A DNA stretch of 50,245 nucleotides from Methanobrevibacter millerae (GTDB lineage Archaea; Methanobacteriota; Methanobacteria; Methanobacteriales; Methanobacteriaceae): contig SUTF01000011.1 in the NCBI GenBank assembly GCA_015063005.1, positions 1-50,245 on the forward strand, written 5' to 3'. The first letter of the stretch is position 1. Each line of letters starts with the position of its first letter. The notes beneath the pieces were generated by a model. The model was given only the letters and a program-made list of their open reading frames with translations, was not told the origin of the DNA and ran no database searches. Shown piece by piece: positions 15,757-24,644 of this stretch. A program made the translations under genes and the position numbers.

Positions 15757-16704
15757 ATGTCAAAAAATAGAAAGATTATTGGACTAATTACTGTGATAGT
15801 AGTATTTTTACTAATTATTTTTACATTATATGGTATGTCTGATAATAAAGCAGAAACTGTTAAGATTGGATATTTGCCTACCGATCATGATGCAGCATTA
15901 TTTGTTGCAAATTCTACAGGAATGTTTAAAGATGCGGGAATTGATGTGGAATTATATGAATATAATAATGGTGGTGATTTGATGAGTGCAATGGCTAGTG
16001 GTGATTTGGACGTAGGTTATGTTGGAATAACGCCGGTAATATATTCTATGTCTAAGGGAGTACCTATAAAAATCGTTGCAGGAGCTCAAAATGAGGGAAG
16101 CGGTTTGCTTTCTTATGATTCATCAGTCAAGTCAATCACTGATTTAAAAGGTAAAGTGGTAGCTACACCCGGTGAATCGTCAATACAAAGTGTATTATTA
16201 AAATATGATTTAAAGAAAAACGGACTAAATATTTCTGATATTGAAAGTCCTAGTATGAAGGTTTCTTCAATGAATGATGCATTAAAAATGGGCAGTATCG
16301 ATGGAATGGTAACATATGAACCTTATGCTACAATTTCAAAAGAAATTAATAATCAAACTTTGGTGGAAAATTCTTCAGATATTTTACCTGATCATCCATG
16401 TTGTGTTGTAGTTATGAGTGAAAAATTTTTATCAGGAAATTCTACCAAAGTAAATAAAATTTTGGATATTCATAAAAATGCAACGGAGAAAATAATGGAG
16501 AATCCTGAAGGAATGGTACAATATTTACCGTCACATATTGTTCCTAATGCTGAAATTGAAAAAGAAAGTTTAACTAAAATAAGATGGGTAAGTGATTTAA
16601 ATGATAATTATAAGCAAAATGTTTATAATTTCTTAAATATTGAAAGAGATTTGGGAATAATTAATCGTACATTGCCTCAAGACAAGTTATTTGCAAAAAT
16701 TTAA
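15757..16704 (+). CDS. ABC importer substrate-binding protein, NitT/TauT (SsuA/TauA) type
   Basis: This extracytoplasmic solute-binding protein starts with a hydrophobic signal or anchor at residues 7-26 (IIGLITVIVVFLLIIFTLYG) and has no lipobox cysteine. The mature part begins KIGYLPTDHDAALFVANSTG and contains LMSAMASGDLDVGYVG and IKIVAGAQNEGSGL, typical of the NMT1/SsuA/TauA fold that binds sulfonates, nitrate, bicarbonate or pyrimidines. The substrate cannot be told from sequence. AAGGAG precedes the ATG. It leads a three-gene operon with permease and ATPase 24 and 9 bases apart. The operon seems even more AT-rich than its neighbours. Confidence 0.85.
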   Translation: MSKNRKIIGLITVIVVFLLIIFTLYGMSDNKAETVKIGYLPTDHDAALFVANSTGMFKDAGIDVELYEYNNGGDLMSAMASGDLDVGYVGITPVIYSMSKGVPIKIVAGAQNEGSGLLSYDSSVKSITDLKGKVVATPGESSIQSVLLKYDLKKNGLNISDIESPSMKVSSMNDALKMGSIDGMVTYEPYATISKEINNQTLVENSSDILPDHPCCVVVMSEKFLSGNSTKVNKILDIHKNATEKIMENPEGMVQYLPSHIVPNAEIEKESLTKIRWVSDLNDNYKQNVYNFLNIERDLGIINRTLPQDKLFAKI

Positions 16705-16728
16705 ATTATATCAAAAAAGGTTTTTAAT

Positions 16729-17481
16729 ATGAAAAGATTTAGAAATGAGTATACGAGAGAGATGTTAATAGTACCTATTATTTTAATAATAATATGGTAT
16801 TTTATTTGTGATGTATTTCAACTGGTTCCAAGTTTCATGTTTCCCGGACCGACAGATGTTGTAAATTCATTTGTTAAGTTAGTTGTTTCAGGCAAACTTT
16901 TTAAAGATATCTTTGATACGATTTATAAAGTATTGTTTGGTATGTTGCTGGCATCAACGGTAGGTATAACATTTGGTATTATATTGGGTTGGTCTGAACG
17001 ATTAGAAACATTATGCAAATTAATTATTAGTATTTTAAGACCTATTCCACCTATCGCTTGGATTCCTTTTTCAATAATATGGTTTGGTATTGGAATAGGA
17101 CCAGCAGTATTCATTATTTTCATGGGTTGTGTTTTTCCAATTCTAATTTCAACAATTGATGGGGTACATAGAACAGATCCTGTTTTAATAGAAGCTGCAC
17201 AATCATTTGGAGCATCAAATTCACAGATATTAACTGAAGTAATCTTGCCATCAAGTGTGCCTTATATCGTATCAGGCCTTAAAGTAGCTATGGGTATAGC
17301 TTTAATGTGTACAATTTCTGGTGAGATGATTGGGTCTAGTTCAGGTATAGGATATATGATTTTAACGTCAACTAGTCTATTTGATACGGGTTCAACTGTA
17401 GTTGGAATGTTGGTAATTGGTGTAATTGGTGTAATTTTTGATTATATCTTTACAAAGGTACAAGAAAGAATATTCTGGTAA
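16729..17481 (+). CDS. ABC importer permease, SsuC/TauC type
   Basis: This inner-membrane permease of the BPD_transp_1 family has 250 aa with about six helices. The hallmark LRPIPPIAWIPFSIIWFGIG (103-122) and the EAA loop EAAQSFGASNSQI...LPSSVPYIVSGLK (155-187), which contacts the ATPase, are both intact. The start is ATG 16729. It belongs with the binding protein before it and the ATPase after it. Confidence 0.88.
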   Translation: MKRFRNEYTREMLIVPIILIIIWYFICDVFQLVPSFMFPGPTDVVNSFVKLVVSGKLFKDIFDTIYKVLFGMLLASTVGITFGIILGWSERLETLCKLIISILRPIPPIAWIPFSIIWFGIGIGPAVFIIFMGCVFPILISTIDGVHRTDPVLIEAAQSFGASNSQILTEVILPSSVPYIVSGLKVAMGIALMCTISGEMIGSSSGIGYMILTSTSLFDTGSTVVGMLVIGVIGVIFDYIFTKVQERIFW

Positions 17482-17490
17482 GGTGATAAT

Positions 17491-18249
17491 GTGACATTTG
17501 AAATAGAAAATGTATCAAAAACTTTTGTATCAGGAGATAGTGGAGAAGAAGTAATTGCATTAAAGGATATTAACCTTACTATTGAAACAGGAAAATTTGT
17601 ATCTTTTGTAGGTCCATCAGGTTGTGGAAAAACAACTATGTTACGTATAATAGAAGGGTTTGAAAATCCTACAGAAGGTACTGTTAAGGATGATGGGGAA
17701 ATAGTGACAGAACCTTCCAGTGAAAGAGGTTTTATATTCCAGAACTATTCTCTATATCCTTGGTTAAATGTTATTGATAATGTAATATTTGGATTAGATA
17801 TCAATGGGAAACCTGAAAAGGAAAGTAGAAAACGTGCTATGGAATATCTTAAGACTGTTGGACTAGAAGATTTTGCAAAAAGGTATCCTCATGAATTATC
17901 TGGGGGCATGAAACAGAGAGTTGCAATAATTCGATCAATAATTAGTGATTCTAAAAGTTTATTGATGGATGAATCGTTTAGTGCATTAGATATACAGACA
18001 AAACACAAACTACAAAAACAAATTTATAAAATTTGTCAAGAAAAAAATAAGACAATCATTTTCGTTACACACGATATTGATGAAGCTGTATTTTTATCAG
18101 ACGAAATTGTCGTTTTTTCTAGAAGACCTGGATCAATCAAGAGAATTTTTGAAATTAAATTAGAGCATCCAAGAGATAGGGATAATCAAGAATTTAAAGA
18201 TTTAGTATCTGAAATTTCTAAAGAAATTGCAGAATTCGACGATGAGTGA
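17491..18249 (+). CDS. ABC importer ATPase, SsuB/TauB type
   Basis: This is the cytoplasmic ATPase of the importer. Walker A is GPSGCGKTT (41-49), the Q-loop is FQNYSLYPWLN, the signature is LSGGMKQRV (136-144), and the H-loop is VTHDIDEA. The Walker B/D-loop reads LLMDESFSALD, with Ser162 where almost all relatives have proline (DEPFSALD). This is an unusual but not necessarily disabling change. It starts with GTG at 17491, 9 bases after the permease stop, and AGGTGATAAT precedes it. A long T-rich stretch (18266-18310) follows and may end the transcript. Confidence 0.88.
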   Translation: MTFEIENVSKTFVSGDSGEEVIALKDINLTIETGKFVSFVGPSGCGKTTMLRIIEGFENPTEGTVKDDGEIVTEPSSERGFIFQNYSLYPWLNVIDNVIFGLDINGKPEKESRKRAMEYLKTVGLEDFAKRYPHELSGGMKQRVAIIRSIISDSKSLLMDESFSALDIQTKHKLQKQIYKICQEKNKTIIFVTHDIDEAVFLSDEIVVFSRRPGSIKRIFEIKLEHPRDRDNQEFKDLVSEISKEIAEFDDE

Positions 18250-18303
18250 TTTCATTATTTTGATTGTCAAAAAAATATTTTTTCTAATTTTTTTATTTTT
18301 TTT

Positions 18304-18392
18304 TCTAAATTTTAGATGTAGTGTGTTATATTAACATTACAAATGTTAAAGATGTTTTACTCACTATATAAATATATTTGTTATAATTTTTT
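18304..18392 (+). repeat. Imperfect direct repeat, right copy flanking the ABC importer
   Basis: This copy matches 15184-15275 in the same order and orientation. Inside it are two overlapping perfect inverted repeats, TGTTA-TAT-TAACA (18324-18336) and TAACATT-ACA-AATGTTA (18332-18348). The left copy is degenerate at both. The remaining bases to 18651 are AT-rich and hold the promoter of the next gene: candidate TATA boxes near 18557 and 18619, and three TAACAT motifs between 18575 and 18605. Confidence 0.5.
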
Positions 18393-18651
18393 TAAAAATA
18401 ACTTCAATTTTTCATTTAATTTTAAATTTAAATACTATATTTTTTTTTAATTAGGATAAATATATATTTATACTTTTTACTTGTTTAAATATTATTTAAA
18501 TGATTATTTTTATTAATTTTATCTAATTTAATTAATTTTATAAAAAATAGTAAAGTTTATATACTGTGTCATATAACATTAACATAAGTAATTATTTTTT
18601 AACATAATTGCTAAGTACTTAAATACTTTTTGCAAAAATGAAAATAAGTAT

Positions 18652-18891
18652 GTGAACATTATGAGGACCATGATTAAATATTTGAGACAGGAACTCAAAA
18701 TGAGTCAAAAGGAACTTGGGGAAAAAGTTGGAGTGACCAGGCAGACCATAAATTCTCTGGAAAATGGCAGGTACAATCCCTCTTTATTTCTGGCATATGA
18801 TATCACCCAGGTTTTCAATAAAATGATATTTAAAGAAAATCGAGAGGAATATTTCGTTATGGAGGACATATTCATTTTCGATGACTATTAG
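18652..18891 (+). CDS. XRE-family helix-turn-helix regulator
   Basis: This small DNA-binding protein (79 aa from GTG 18652; ATG 18661 is also possible) has the helix-turn-helix LKMSQKELGEKVGVTRQTINSLENGRYNPS, typical of the short YozG/HTH_3 group found next to membrane-protein and ABC-exporter genes. No ribosome binding site is evident and a TATA-like CTTAAATACT lies about 25-40 bases upstream, so the mRNA may be leaderless. It is followed 11 bases later by the first DUF4013 gene, so it probably regulates its own operon. Confidence 0.85.
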   Translation: MNIMRTMIKYLRQELKMSQKELGEKVGVTRQTINSLENGRYNPSLFLAYDITQVFNKMIFKENREEYFVMEDIFIFDDY

Positions 18892-18902
18892 GAGTTATAA
18901 AA

Positions 18903-19634
18903 ATGATTTTAGACATATATAAGGATTCACTTGAATATTCAGCAAAAGACTGGAAAACTTTAGTAATATTGGGGGTAATCGCTTTATTCAGCTTCTTATT
19001 GCTACCACTTTTCTTGCTTTCAGGATATAATTATAGGGTTGTAAAAACTGCAGTAAATGGAATTATCAATGGAAGAGATCCGTTGCCTGACTTCGATGAT
19101 TTTATTGGCATGTTTGTTGATGGAGTGAAAGTTGTTATTGTACAGGTTGTTTATATAATCGTGCCAATAGCTATATTTTTCATATTTGCAGTAATATCTT
19201 CTCAATTGTCTGGCGGATTTGCTGTTGCATCTATGACTATCGGAGTTTTTATTGCATTGATTATTGGAATAATTGCATGTTTGATGGTTCAGATGGGAAT
19301 ATGTCATATGGCATATAATGACGGCGAATTCTCAAAAGCATTTGCGTTAAAAGAAATCAAAGAGGTAATTGATGAAATTGGCTGGTTCAAATGTATTGTA
19401 ACTTACATTGGATTAATTATTATAACTCTGGTAATTTCCACTGTTGTAGCTTCAATAATCGGATTTATTTTCGCTGCATTTGGTTTTTCAGGATTAATGC
19501 TGGGTATTAATACTTCCGGAGTATTTTTATTGGGCATGTTGCTTAATATATCTGTATCAATGTTCTTTGTTGGACCATACTTAAGCATATTTAATGCAAG
19601 ATCAATTGGATTATTGTACACAATACAGCTATAA
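18903..19634 (+). CDS. DUF4013 membrane protein, copy 1
   Basis: This is a 243-aa polytopic membrane protein of DUF4013, a family expanded in Methanobacteriales with no known function. Features are a short N-terminal amphipathic part (DIYKDSLEYSAKDWKTL), about six hydrophobic segments, and the family motif GYNYRVVKTAVNG...DPLPDFDDF before helix 2. It lies between the XRE regulator and a second DUF4013 gene (9-base gap, GGTGAT ribosome binding site), and is read with them. The association with a BcrAB-type exporter suggests a role in export, immunity or envelope stress; this is inference. Confidence 0.75.
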   Translation: MILDIYKDSLEYSAKDWKTLVILGVIALFSFLLLPLFLLSGYNYRVVKTAVNGIINGRDPLPDFDDFIGMFVDGVKVVIVQVVYIIVPIAIFFIFAVISSQLSGGFAVASMTIGVFIALIIGIIACLMVQMGICHMAYNDGEFSKAFALKEIKEVIDEIGWFKCIVTYIGLIIITLVISTVVASIIGFIFAAFGFSGLMLGINTSGVFLLGMLLNISVSMFFVGPYLSIFNARSIGLLYTIQL

Positions 19635-19643
19635 GGTGATTTA

Positions 19644-20474
19644 ATGGCGGGCATGGCTGATGTTGTAGAGGGATTAAAATATCCATTCAATGATGTAAAA
19701 AAGCTATTGGGTTTTGGTGCAATATTTGCAATTTTAAATTTGATTTCCATTGCAATTGGTACCAAAAACCTTGATATTTATAGGGTGATAATAAGGGAAG
19801 TTAAAAATACCAATACTTCCATATTATCCCTTAAATTCACACAGTTGCCTGTAAATGATATTTATCTTGTTTTAGGCTTAGCTATTGTCAGCTTCATAAT
19901 CGTGCTGTTTATAATGGGATATCAGTATAATATTGTAAAGTTTTCAATAAATCAAAATGATGCTCTTCCAGGCTTCAGCGACATATTAGATATCTTTGTA
20001 AAGGGGATTAAATTCCTTGCTGTGGGTATTGCATATAATATTGTCCCTACAATCATATTGATACTAGGTGTAGCATTGGTGGGAAATTCTCCAATATTGT
20101 TTGCTATTGTCCTTATAGCTTTCATATTGTATTTGATGGCATTTTTCTTTCAGATAATGGCATTAAGCAATATGATTGATAATGATAGCCTTAAAAAAGC
20201 ATTTGACTTTAATGAAATAACTGATAAAATAGCTAATATTGGATGGATGAAGTATGTTGGAATTGTCTTGTTTACTATTATAATATTGCTTATTGTCTCA
20301 GCTTCTGCAGGATTAATATTGAGCTTTATAACTGTATTATTTGCAAGAGCTTTCAATCAGGCAATTGTCGTATCCGCATTCATTGGTATAATTCAAGGAT
20401 TATTCATTACCTCTTATATTTCTGTATTCTTCAATAGGGTTTATGGATCAATATACAGACAATCCATTAATTAA
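19644..20474 (+). CDS. DUF4013 membrane protein, copy 2
   Basis: This 276-aa paralogue of the preceding gene has the same arrangement: GYQYNIVKFSINQNDALPGFSDILDIFV matches the family motif of copy 1. It has an extra stretch near residue 45-60 (REVKNTNTSILSLKF) before the second helix. About six membrane segments are visible. It ends in a strong hairpin and T-run terminator, so the regulator and the two DUF4013 genes form one transcript, separate from the exporter genes that follow. Confidence 0.75.
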   Translation: MAGMADVVEGLKYPFNDVKKLLGFGAIFAILNLISIAIGTKNLDIYRVIIREVKNTNTSILSLKFTQLPVNDIYLVLGLAIVSFIIVLFIMGYQYNIVKFSINQNDALPGFSDILDIFVKGIKFLAVGIAYNIVPTIILILGVALVGNSPILFAIVLIAFILYLMAFFFQIMALSNMIDNDSLKKAFDFNEITDKIANIGWMKYVGIVLFTIIILLIVSASAGLILSFITVLFARAFNQAIVVSAFIGIIQGLFITSYISVFFNRVYGSIYRQSIN

Positions 20475-20476
20475 TT

Positions 20477-20510
20477 TGAATGTTTTTAAACATTCATTTT
20501 TTATTTTTTA
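20477..20510 (+). terminator. Hairpin and T-run after the DUF4013 pair
   Basis: TGAATGTTT and AAACATTCA form a perfect 9-bp stem with a 2-base loop, followed by TTTTTTATTTTTT. Confidence 0.65.
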
Positions 20511-20534
20511 AAATAATTTAGGGAGATTTTAGTT

Positions 20535-21464
20535 ATGGTAGACTATGTAATCGAAACAATAGATTTGTCAAAAAAATATTCCAATGATTTTGTTGTAAAT
20601 TCAGTTAACATGCATGTTGAAAAGGGTAAAATATATGGTCTTTTAGGTAAAAATGGAGCAGGAAAAACCACAACAATGTGCATGCTTCTAAATCTTACAT
20701 ATCCAAGTGATGGAGAAATATTCCTTTTTGGAAAAAATGCTAAAATTCATTCAAAAGAAATTTATCCAAAGATAGGCTCAATAATTGAAACTCCTGGATT
20801 TTATGAGAACTTAACTGCCTATGAAAACTTAAAAATCATTTCAAAATTAAGGGGAAGATACAATCCTCAAAATATAAGATCAGTTCTTGAAATGGTAGGC
20901 TTAAGCGATGCAAAATCTAAGAAATTCAAAGATTTCTCATTGGGTATGAAACAACGTCTTGGAATAGCCGCATCCATTATGCATAATCCTGAATTATTGA
21001 TTTTGGATGAACCGATAAATGGACTTGATCCATTTGGAATTAAGGAGATTAGAACATTGCTTAAACGTTTGGCTCATGAATTTGGAATAACGATATTGAT
21101 TTCATCACATATTTTAAGTGAAATAGAAAATATTGCTGATGTAATTGGATTTATGGACAATGGAGTGTTGATTGAGGAGATTTCAAAGGATGATTTGCAC
21201 AAGAGATTAAATAAGTTTGTCGAATTTGAAGTATCTGATGTTAATTTGGCTATTGATATTTTTAAACGGATGGAACTTAAGGAAAATGATGATTTCAGCT
21301 TTAATAAAAATAGTATTAGTGGTTTTATTCGTTTGTATACTCATTTGGACTTAAGGGATAAGTTTAATGCAATATTTGTTAAGGCGGGCATTGATGTTAA
21401 AAAAGTGAATTTGTGTGAAGAGAATTTGGAGGAATTTTTTACAAGATTTGTTTCTAACAATTGA
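20535..21464 (+). CDS. ABC exporter ATPase, BcrA/lantibiotic-immunity type
   Basis: This is a 309-aa ABC transporter ATPase of the bacitracin/lantibiotic resistance group. Walker A is GKNGAGKT (38-45), the signature is FSLGMKQRLGIA, Walker B is LLILDEPINGLDP, and the family-specific FYENLTAYENLKI is present. After the ATPase core comes the roughly 80-residue C-terminal domain usual in BcrA. AGGGAG lies just upstream of the ATG. It is paired with the six-helix permease 11 bases downstream. Likely cargo: peptides, lipids or antibiotics, by family analogy. Confidence 0.85.
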   Translation: MVDYVIETIDLSKKYSNDFVVNSVNMHVEKGKIYGLLGKNGAGKTTTMCMLLNLTYPSDGEIFLFGKNAKIHSKEIYPKIGSIIETPGFYENLTAYENLKIISKLRGRYNPQNIRSVLEMVGLSDAKSKKFKDFSLGMKQRLGIAASIMHNPELLILDEPINGLDPFGIKEIRTLLKRLAHEFGITILISSHILSEIENIADVIGFMDNGVLIEEISKDDLHKRLNKFVEFEVSDVNLAIDIFKRMELKENDDFSFNKNSISGFIRLYTHLDLRDKFNAIFVKAGIDVKKVNLCEENLEEFFTRFVSNN

Positions 21465-21475
21465 GGTGGTATTAG

Positions 21476-22201
21476 ATGTTGACTTTTATAAAAATGGAAT
21501 TTTTAAAACTCAAAAGATCTAAAATATTCTTATTGAGTTTGATTGGAGCTATTCTTCCTCCGTTATTGATGTTTATAGCAGTTACATCATTTGATGAGGG
21601 ACAAAGTTTTGAAATGCTATTTGCAAACGTGAATATGTATATGTCTGCAATGTTTGCGGTTTTGATTTTTGCAATAATCATATCCTATCTATTTGGCAGG
21701 GAATACAATGAACATACCCTTAAAACAATGCTGACTATTCCAATATCTAGGGGAAAATTTTTGTTAAGCAAATATTTAATGTTTTTGGTTTGGATAGTGA
21801 TTTTAACTATAGCTACAAGTTTATCAACACTCATATTGGGTTTTGCTGCTAATCTGGATGGATTTGGTATAAAAATGGTGGTGGATAGTTTTGCAGAACT
21901 TCTCTATGCAAATGTATTGTTATTTTTAACATTCTCTCCATTTGTATTTGTTTCCTTATTGATAACGAATATGGTTCCGGCGATGATTGGTGGTGCTGGC
22001 TTAGCGTTGGTTAATTTAATGGTCTATGGTCAGAATTGGGCTCCTTTTGTACCTTGGGTATGCCCATATTTAATTGCCTCTGGTGAAATATCACAATATA
22101 CTGCAAATATTAGCTTATCCTATGTGATTATTTTAGCTACATTCGCCATTGGATTGGTAATTTCCTATGTTTACTTTAAAAAAACCGATGTTACAATTTG
22201 A
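21476..22201 (+). CDS. ABC-2 type permease, BcrB-like
   Basis: This 241-aa membrane protein has about six helices. The N-terminus MLTFIKMEFLKLKRSKIFLLSL is the usual cytoplasmic start of ABC-2 permeases of the BcrB/MutE group, and FGREYNEHTLKTMLTIPISRGKFLLSKY is the characteristic first-loop motif. It forms the exporter with the ATPase before it. Cargo unknown. Confidence 0.82.
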   Translation: MLTFIKMEFLKLKRSKIFLLSLIGAILPPLLMFIAVTSFDEGQSFEMLFANVNMYMSAMFAVLIFAIIISYLFGREYNEHTLKTMLTIPISRGKFLLSKYLMFLVWIVILTIATSLSTLILGFAANLDGFGIKMVVDSFAELLYANVLLFLTFSPFVFVSLLITNMVPAMIGGAGLALVNLMVYGQNWAPFVPWVCPYLIASGEISQYTANISLSYVIILATFAIGLVISYVYFKKTDVTI

Positions 22202-22268
22202 AAATTAATTGCTTTTGCTAAAATTATATATTTGATATTGGGAAATAATATAACTAGGTTGTGATATT

Positions 22269-22544
22269 GTGAACGATTTTGAAAATCAAAAATTCTGTCA
22301 ATCATGTGCAATGCCTCTGGCTGATGATAAACTCTTTGGAACTAATGCAGATGGCACAAAAAATGAGGATTATTGTATATATTGCTTTAAGGATGGTGAA
22401 TTCACATCAGACATGTCAATGGATGAAATGATGGATTTTTGCATTGGAAAAATGATTGAAGTTCACCCTGAAATGGATAGAAATCAGGCTGCTTCAATGA
22501 TGAAAGAAGTATTTCCAAAATTGAAAAGATGGGCTAATGACTAG
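22269..22544 (+). CDS. Small zinc-ribbon protein (PF12674-like)
   Basis: This is a 91-aa soluble protein with an N-terminal zinc ribbon: CQSC (C10, C13) and CIYC (C36, C39) around MPLADDKLFGTNADG. A short helical C-terminal part carries MSMDEMMDFC and EVFPKLKRW. This matches the putative zinc ribbon family PF12674, widespread in anaerobes and of unknown function. It starts with GTG 22269 after TTGTGAT. It is a single gene between the exporter and the tRNA. Confidence 0.75.
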   Translation: MNDFENQKFCQSCAMPLADDKLFGTNADGTKNEDYCIYCFKDGEFTSDMSMDEMMDFCIGKMIEVHPEMDRNQAASMMKEVFPKLKRWAND

Positions 22545-22623
22545 TTAAGTCCATCAATTTTTTCAATAATCAAAAAGTATTTTAAATTAAAATCATATAA
22601 TTATTATTACGAATATAGGATAG

Positions 22624-22631
22624 TTTAAATA
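22624..22631 (+). promoter_or_regulatory. TATA box of the tRNA-Ala gene
   Basis: TTTAAATA is centred about 27 bases upstream of 22655, two bases before the mature tRNA 5' end. Confidence 0.5.
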
Positions 22632-22656
22632 TTACTTTTTATATATTTATTTGTAA

Positions 22657-22729
<73 letters not shown>

Positions 22730-22768
22730 CTGTAATTTTTTTAATAAATTTTAATTTGTGATTTAAAA

Positions 22769-23851
22769 ATGATGTTAATAGCTCAAAATCATTTACAGCT
22801 AATATTAGAAGTAGGGATAATGTTATTTATCTTATTGGTATTTGTACTTAATTTAATCCCTTTATCTTTAAGCGTAGTAACATTCTTATCTCTGTTCATA
22901 GCAGGAGGTTTCACCCTTCTTTTCGGAGCGGATATCGCATTACTTATTATTTCTTCAAGTCAGGCGGAGTTTACGCATCCATTCGGACCGATTGCTCTCA
23001 TGGGGGCGGTGACTGCATTAGCATCGCTGAAGGTGATGAAGAAGTCGGGGGTCGATGTGCGGCCTCTTAGAAGATTTGTAATATTATTTATTTTAGGTAT
23101 TACAGTTTTCGGAGGATTAATGCACAGATCTTTCTTATTGTTATGGATTTTAGGATTATTCCTTGGTTATCTAATTATATCCAAAACATTCAGAGAAAAA
23201 TCCATATTCACATTAAAAAGGATTTTAATCTTTTTAGGTGTTGCTGTTGCCGGATTTTTAGGTTTGGAAGTTATATCAAGATTATCCGGAATGACAATCT
23301 TTTCACCAATGTTGAGATTATCAAGAATTGAGCAATACTCATTATCCAGTGTAAAAATGGTATTGAACAACATTCAGCTTATTGGACACAATGGAAATGC
23401 ATCCTATTGGGGTGCTGAAGGAACAGCATTTGCTGAAGGTTATATTACCCTTCCAATGCAGTTGGTATTGTTCTTCGGTTTGCCTTTCCCAATGTTTTTC
23501 GGTGTATTGGTCAACCAAAAGGATACCGTCGATTATATGCTTCCGGGAATCATGGGTTATGGATTTGATTTCGGATACATTGGTCTCATTGGTTTGGTAG
23601 TATTTGTTTTAGGAACAATAATCATTGGATTGAAAATATTGGCAATGTATCGTGAGAAAAGAGAGAAAAACAGTAAAAAATACTTAGGTAAAGAAGTATT
23701 ATTAATCGGTGCATTATCAGCATTCTGTTCACAGGCTTTAATTGGTTTATTTGTATTTAACCGTACCATTAACGGTACTGCATTATTAACATTCATTTTC
23801 TTAGGATGTCTTATATTGGCAAATACAATTACTTTAAAATCAAGAACTTAA
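22769..23851 (+). CDS. Methanobacterial multi-pass membrane protein, unknown function
   Basis: This 360-aa protein has about nine to ten hydrophobic segments and few soluble parts. The main loop, around residues 180-225 (RLSRIEQYSLSSVKMVLNNIQLIGHNGNASYWGAEG), is probably extracytoplasmic. I do not recognise a named family, though a protein of this kind is conserved next to the DUF1890/DUF1894 genes in Methanobacteriales as far as I recall. It is followed 20 bases later by the DUF1890 gene with a GGGGAG ribosome binding site, so the four genes to 25589 are likely one operon. Confidence 0.65.
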   Translation: MMLIAQNHLQLILEVGIMLFILLVFVLNLIPLSLSVVTFLSLFIAGGFTLLFGADIALLIISSSQAEFTHPFGPIALMGAVTALASLKVMKKSGVDVRPLRRFVILFILGITVFGGLMHRSFLLLWILGLFLGYLIISKTFREKSIFTLKRILIFLGVAVAGFLGLEVISRLSGMTIFSPMLRLSRIEQYSLSSVKMVLNNIQLIGHNGNASYWGAEGTAFAEGYITLPMQLVLFFGLPFPMFFGVLVNQKDTVDYMLPGIMGYGFDFGYIGLIGLVVFVLGTIIIGLKILAMYREKREKNSKKYLGKEVLLIGALSAFCSQALIGLFVFNRTINGTALLTFIFLGCLILANTITLKSRT

Positions 23852-23871
23852 TTTAATGGGGAGAGTATTAT

Positions 23872-24330
23872 ATGAAAGCTTTAGTATTATTAGGATGTCC
23901 AGAGACTCCGTCTCAAACTCCAATGGCAGTTTATGCTTCTGATAAATTAACAAAATTGGGTTATGATACAACTATCGCTGCTAATCCTGCAGCCGCAAAA
24001 TTAGTTAAAGTCTCTGACCCTGAAGACTATTATAATTTAAATATTGTTGATTTGGAAAGAACTTTAGGTGAAGTTCAAGCTGGCGATTATGACTTATTAC
24101 TTGGATTCGTTCACAAGGATGCTGCTGCAGCATTTTTCGTAACTTTCGATCAGATTCTAGATACCAAATCAATTGCTTTGGTATTTGAAAGGGACTTGGA
24201 TTTAGTCGGTCAATTTGTTGAAATGATTGAAGAAAGCGGAAGCAAAGCTAAAATATGTGCAGTCAGAGCATTCCACAATCCTTCACCAATCAAGATTAAT
24301 TTGGATAAAGCATTAAAGGAGTTGGAATAG
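23872..24330 (+). CDS. DUF1890 protein
   Basis: This is a 152-aa soluble protein of a methanogen-specific family (DUF1890) with a Rossmann-like beginning (MKALVLLGCPETPSQTPMAVYASDKL) and a conserved LLLGFVHKDAAAAFFVTFDQIL segment. Function unknown. The stop codon TAG is followed directly by the ATG of the DUF1894 gene, so the two are translated together. Confidence 0.85.
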   Translation: MKALVLLGCPETPSQTPMAVYASDKLTKLGYDTTIAANPAAAKLVKVSDPEDYYNLNIVDLERTLGEVQAGDYDLLLGFVHKDAAAAFFVTFDQILDTKSIALVFERDLDLVGQFVEMIEESGSKAKICAVRAFHNPSPIKINLDKALKELE

Positions 24331-24636
24331 ATGTCCTTTTGTTTAGATACTTACCTTCAACAATCCGATAATTATGAAATTCATGCTTCCAAGGCAGGCT
24401 TTAAAGACTGTGCAATGATTATTCGTTTCAAGGCCAATGAAGTTGTTTATGTAAAGCCGGGCGATGAGGTATTGGGAGTTCGTGTCATTGGAATCCCACC
24501 AATTCCAATAGGAATCGATGATGAAAAAGGAACTGTATTCATTCCTTATACAAAGCCATGTCACGGAACTTCAGTTGTAGAGCTTCCTATTGCTGAAGAA
24601 GAGATAGACAATATCAGAAAGATGAATACTCAATAA
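24331..24636 (+). CDS. DUF1894 protein
   Basis: This 101-aa protein belongs to methanogen-specific DUF1894. Features are FCLDTYLQQSDNYEIH at the start, the repetitive VIGIPPIPIGIDDEKG core and a C-terminal PCHGTSVVELPI. Function unknown. It always seems to travel with DUF1890 and the core methionine synthase, which starts 8 bases later with GTGATAAT as ribosome site. Confidence 0.85.
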   Translation: MSFCLDTYLQQSDNYEIHASKAGFKDCAMIIRFKANEVVYVKPGDEVLGVRVIGIPPIPIGIDDEKGTVFIPYTKPCHGTSVVELPIAEEEIDNIRKMNTQ

Positions 24637-24644
24637 GTGATAAT

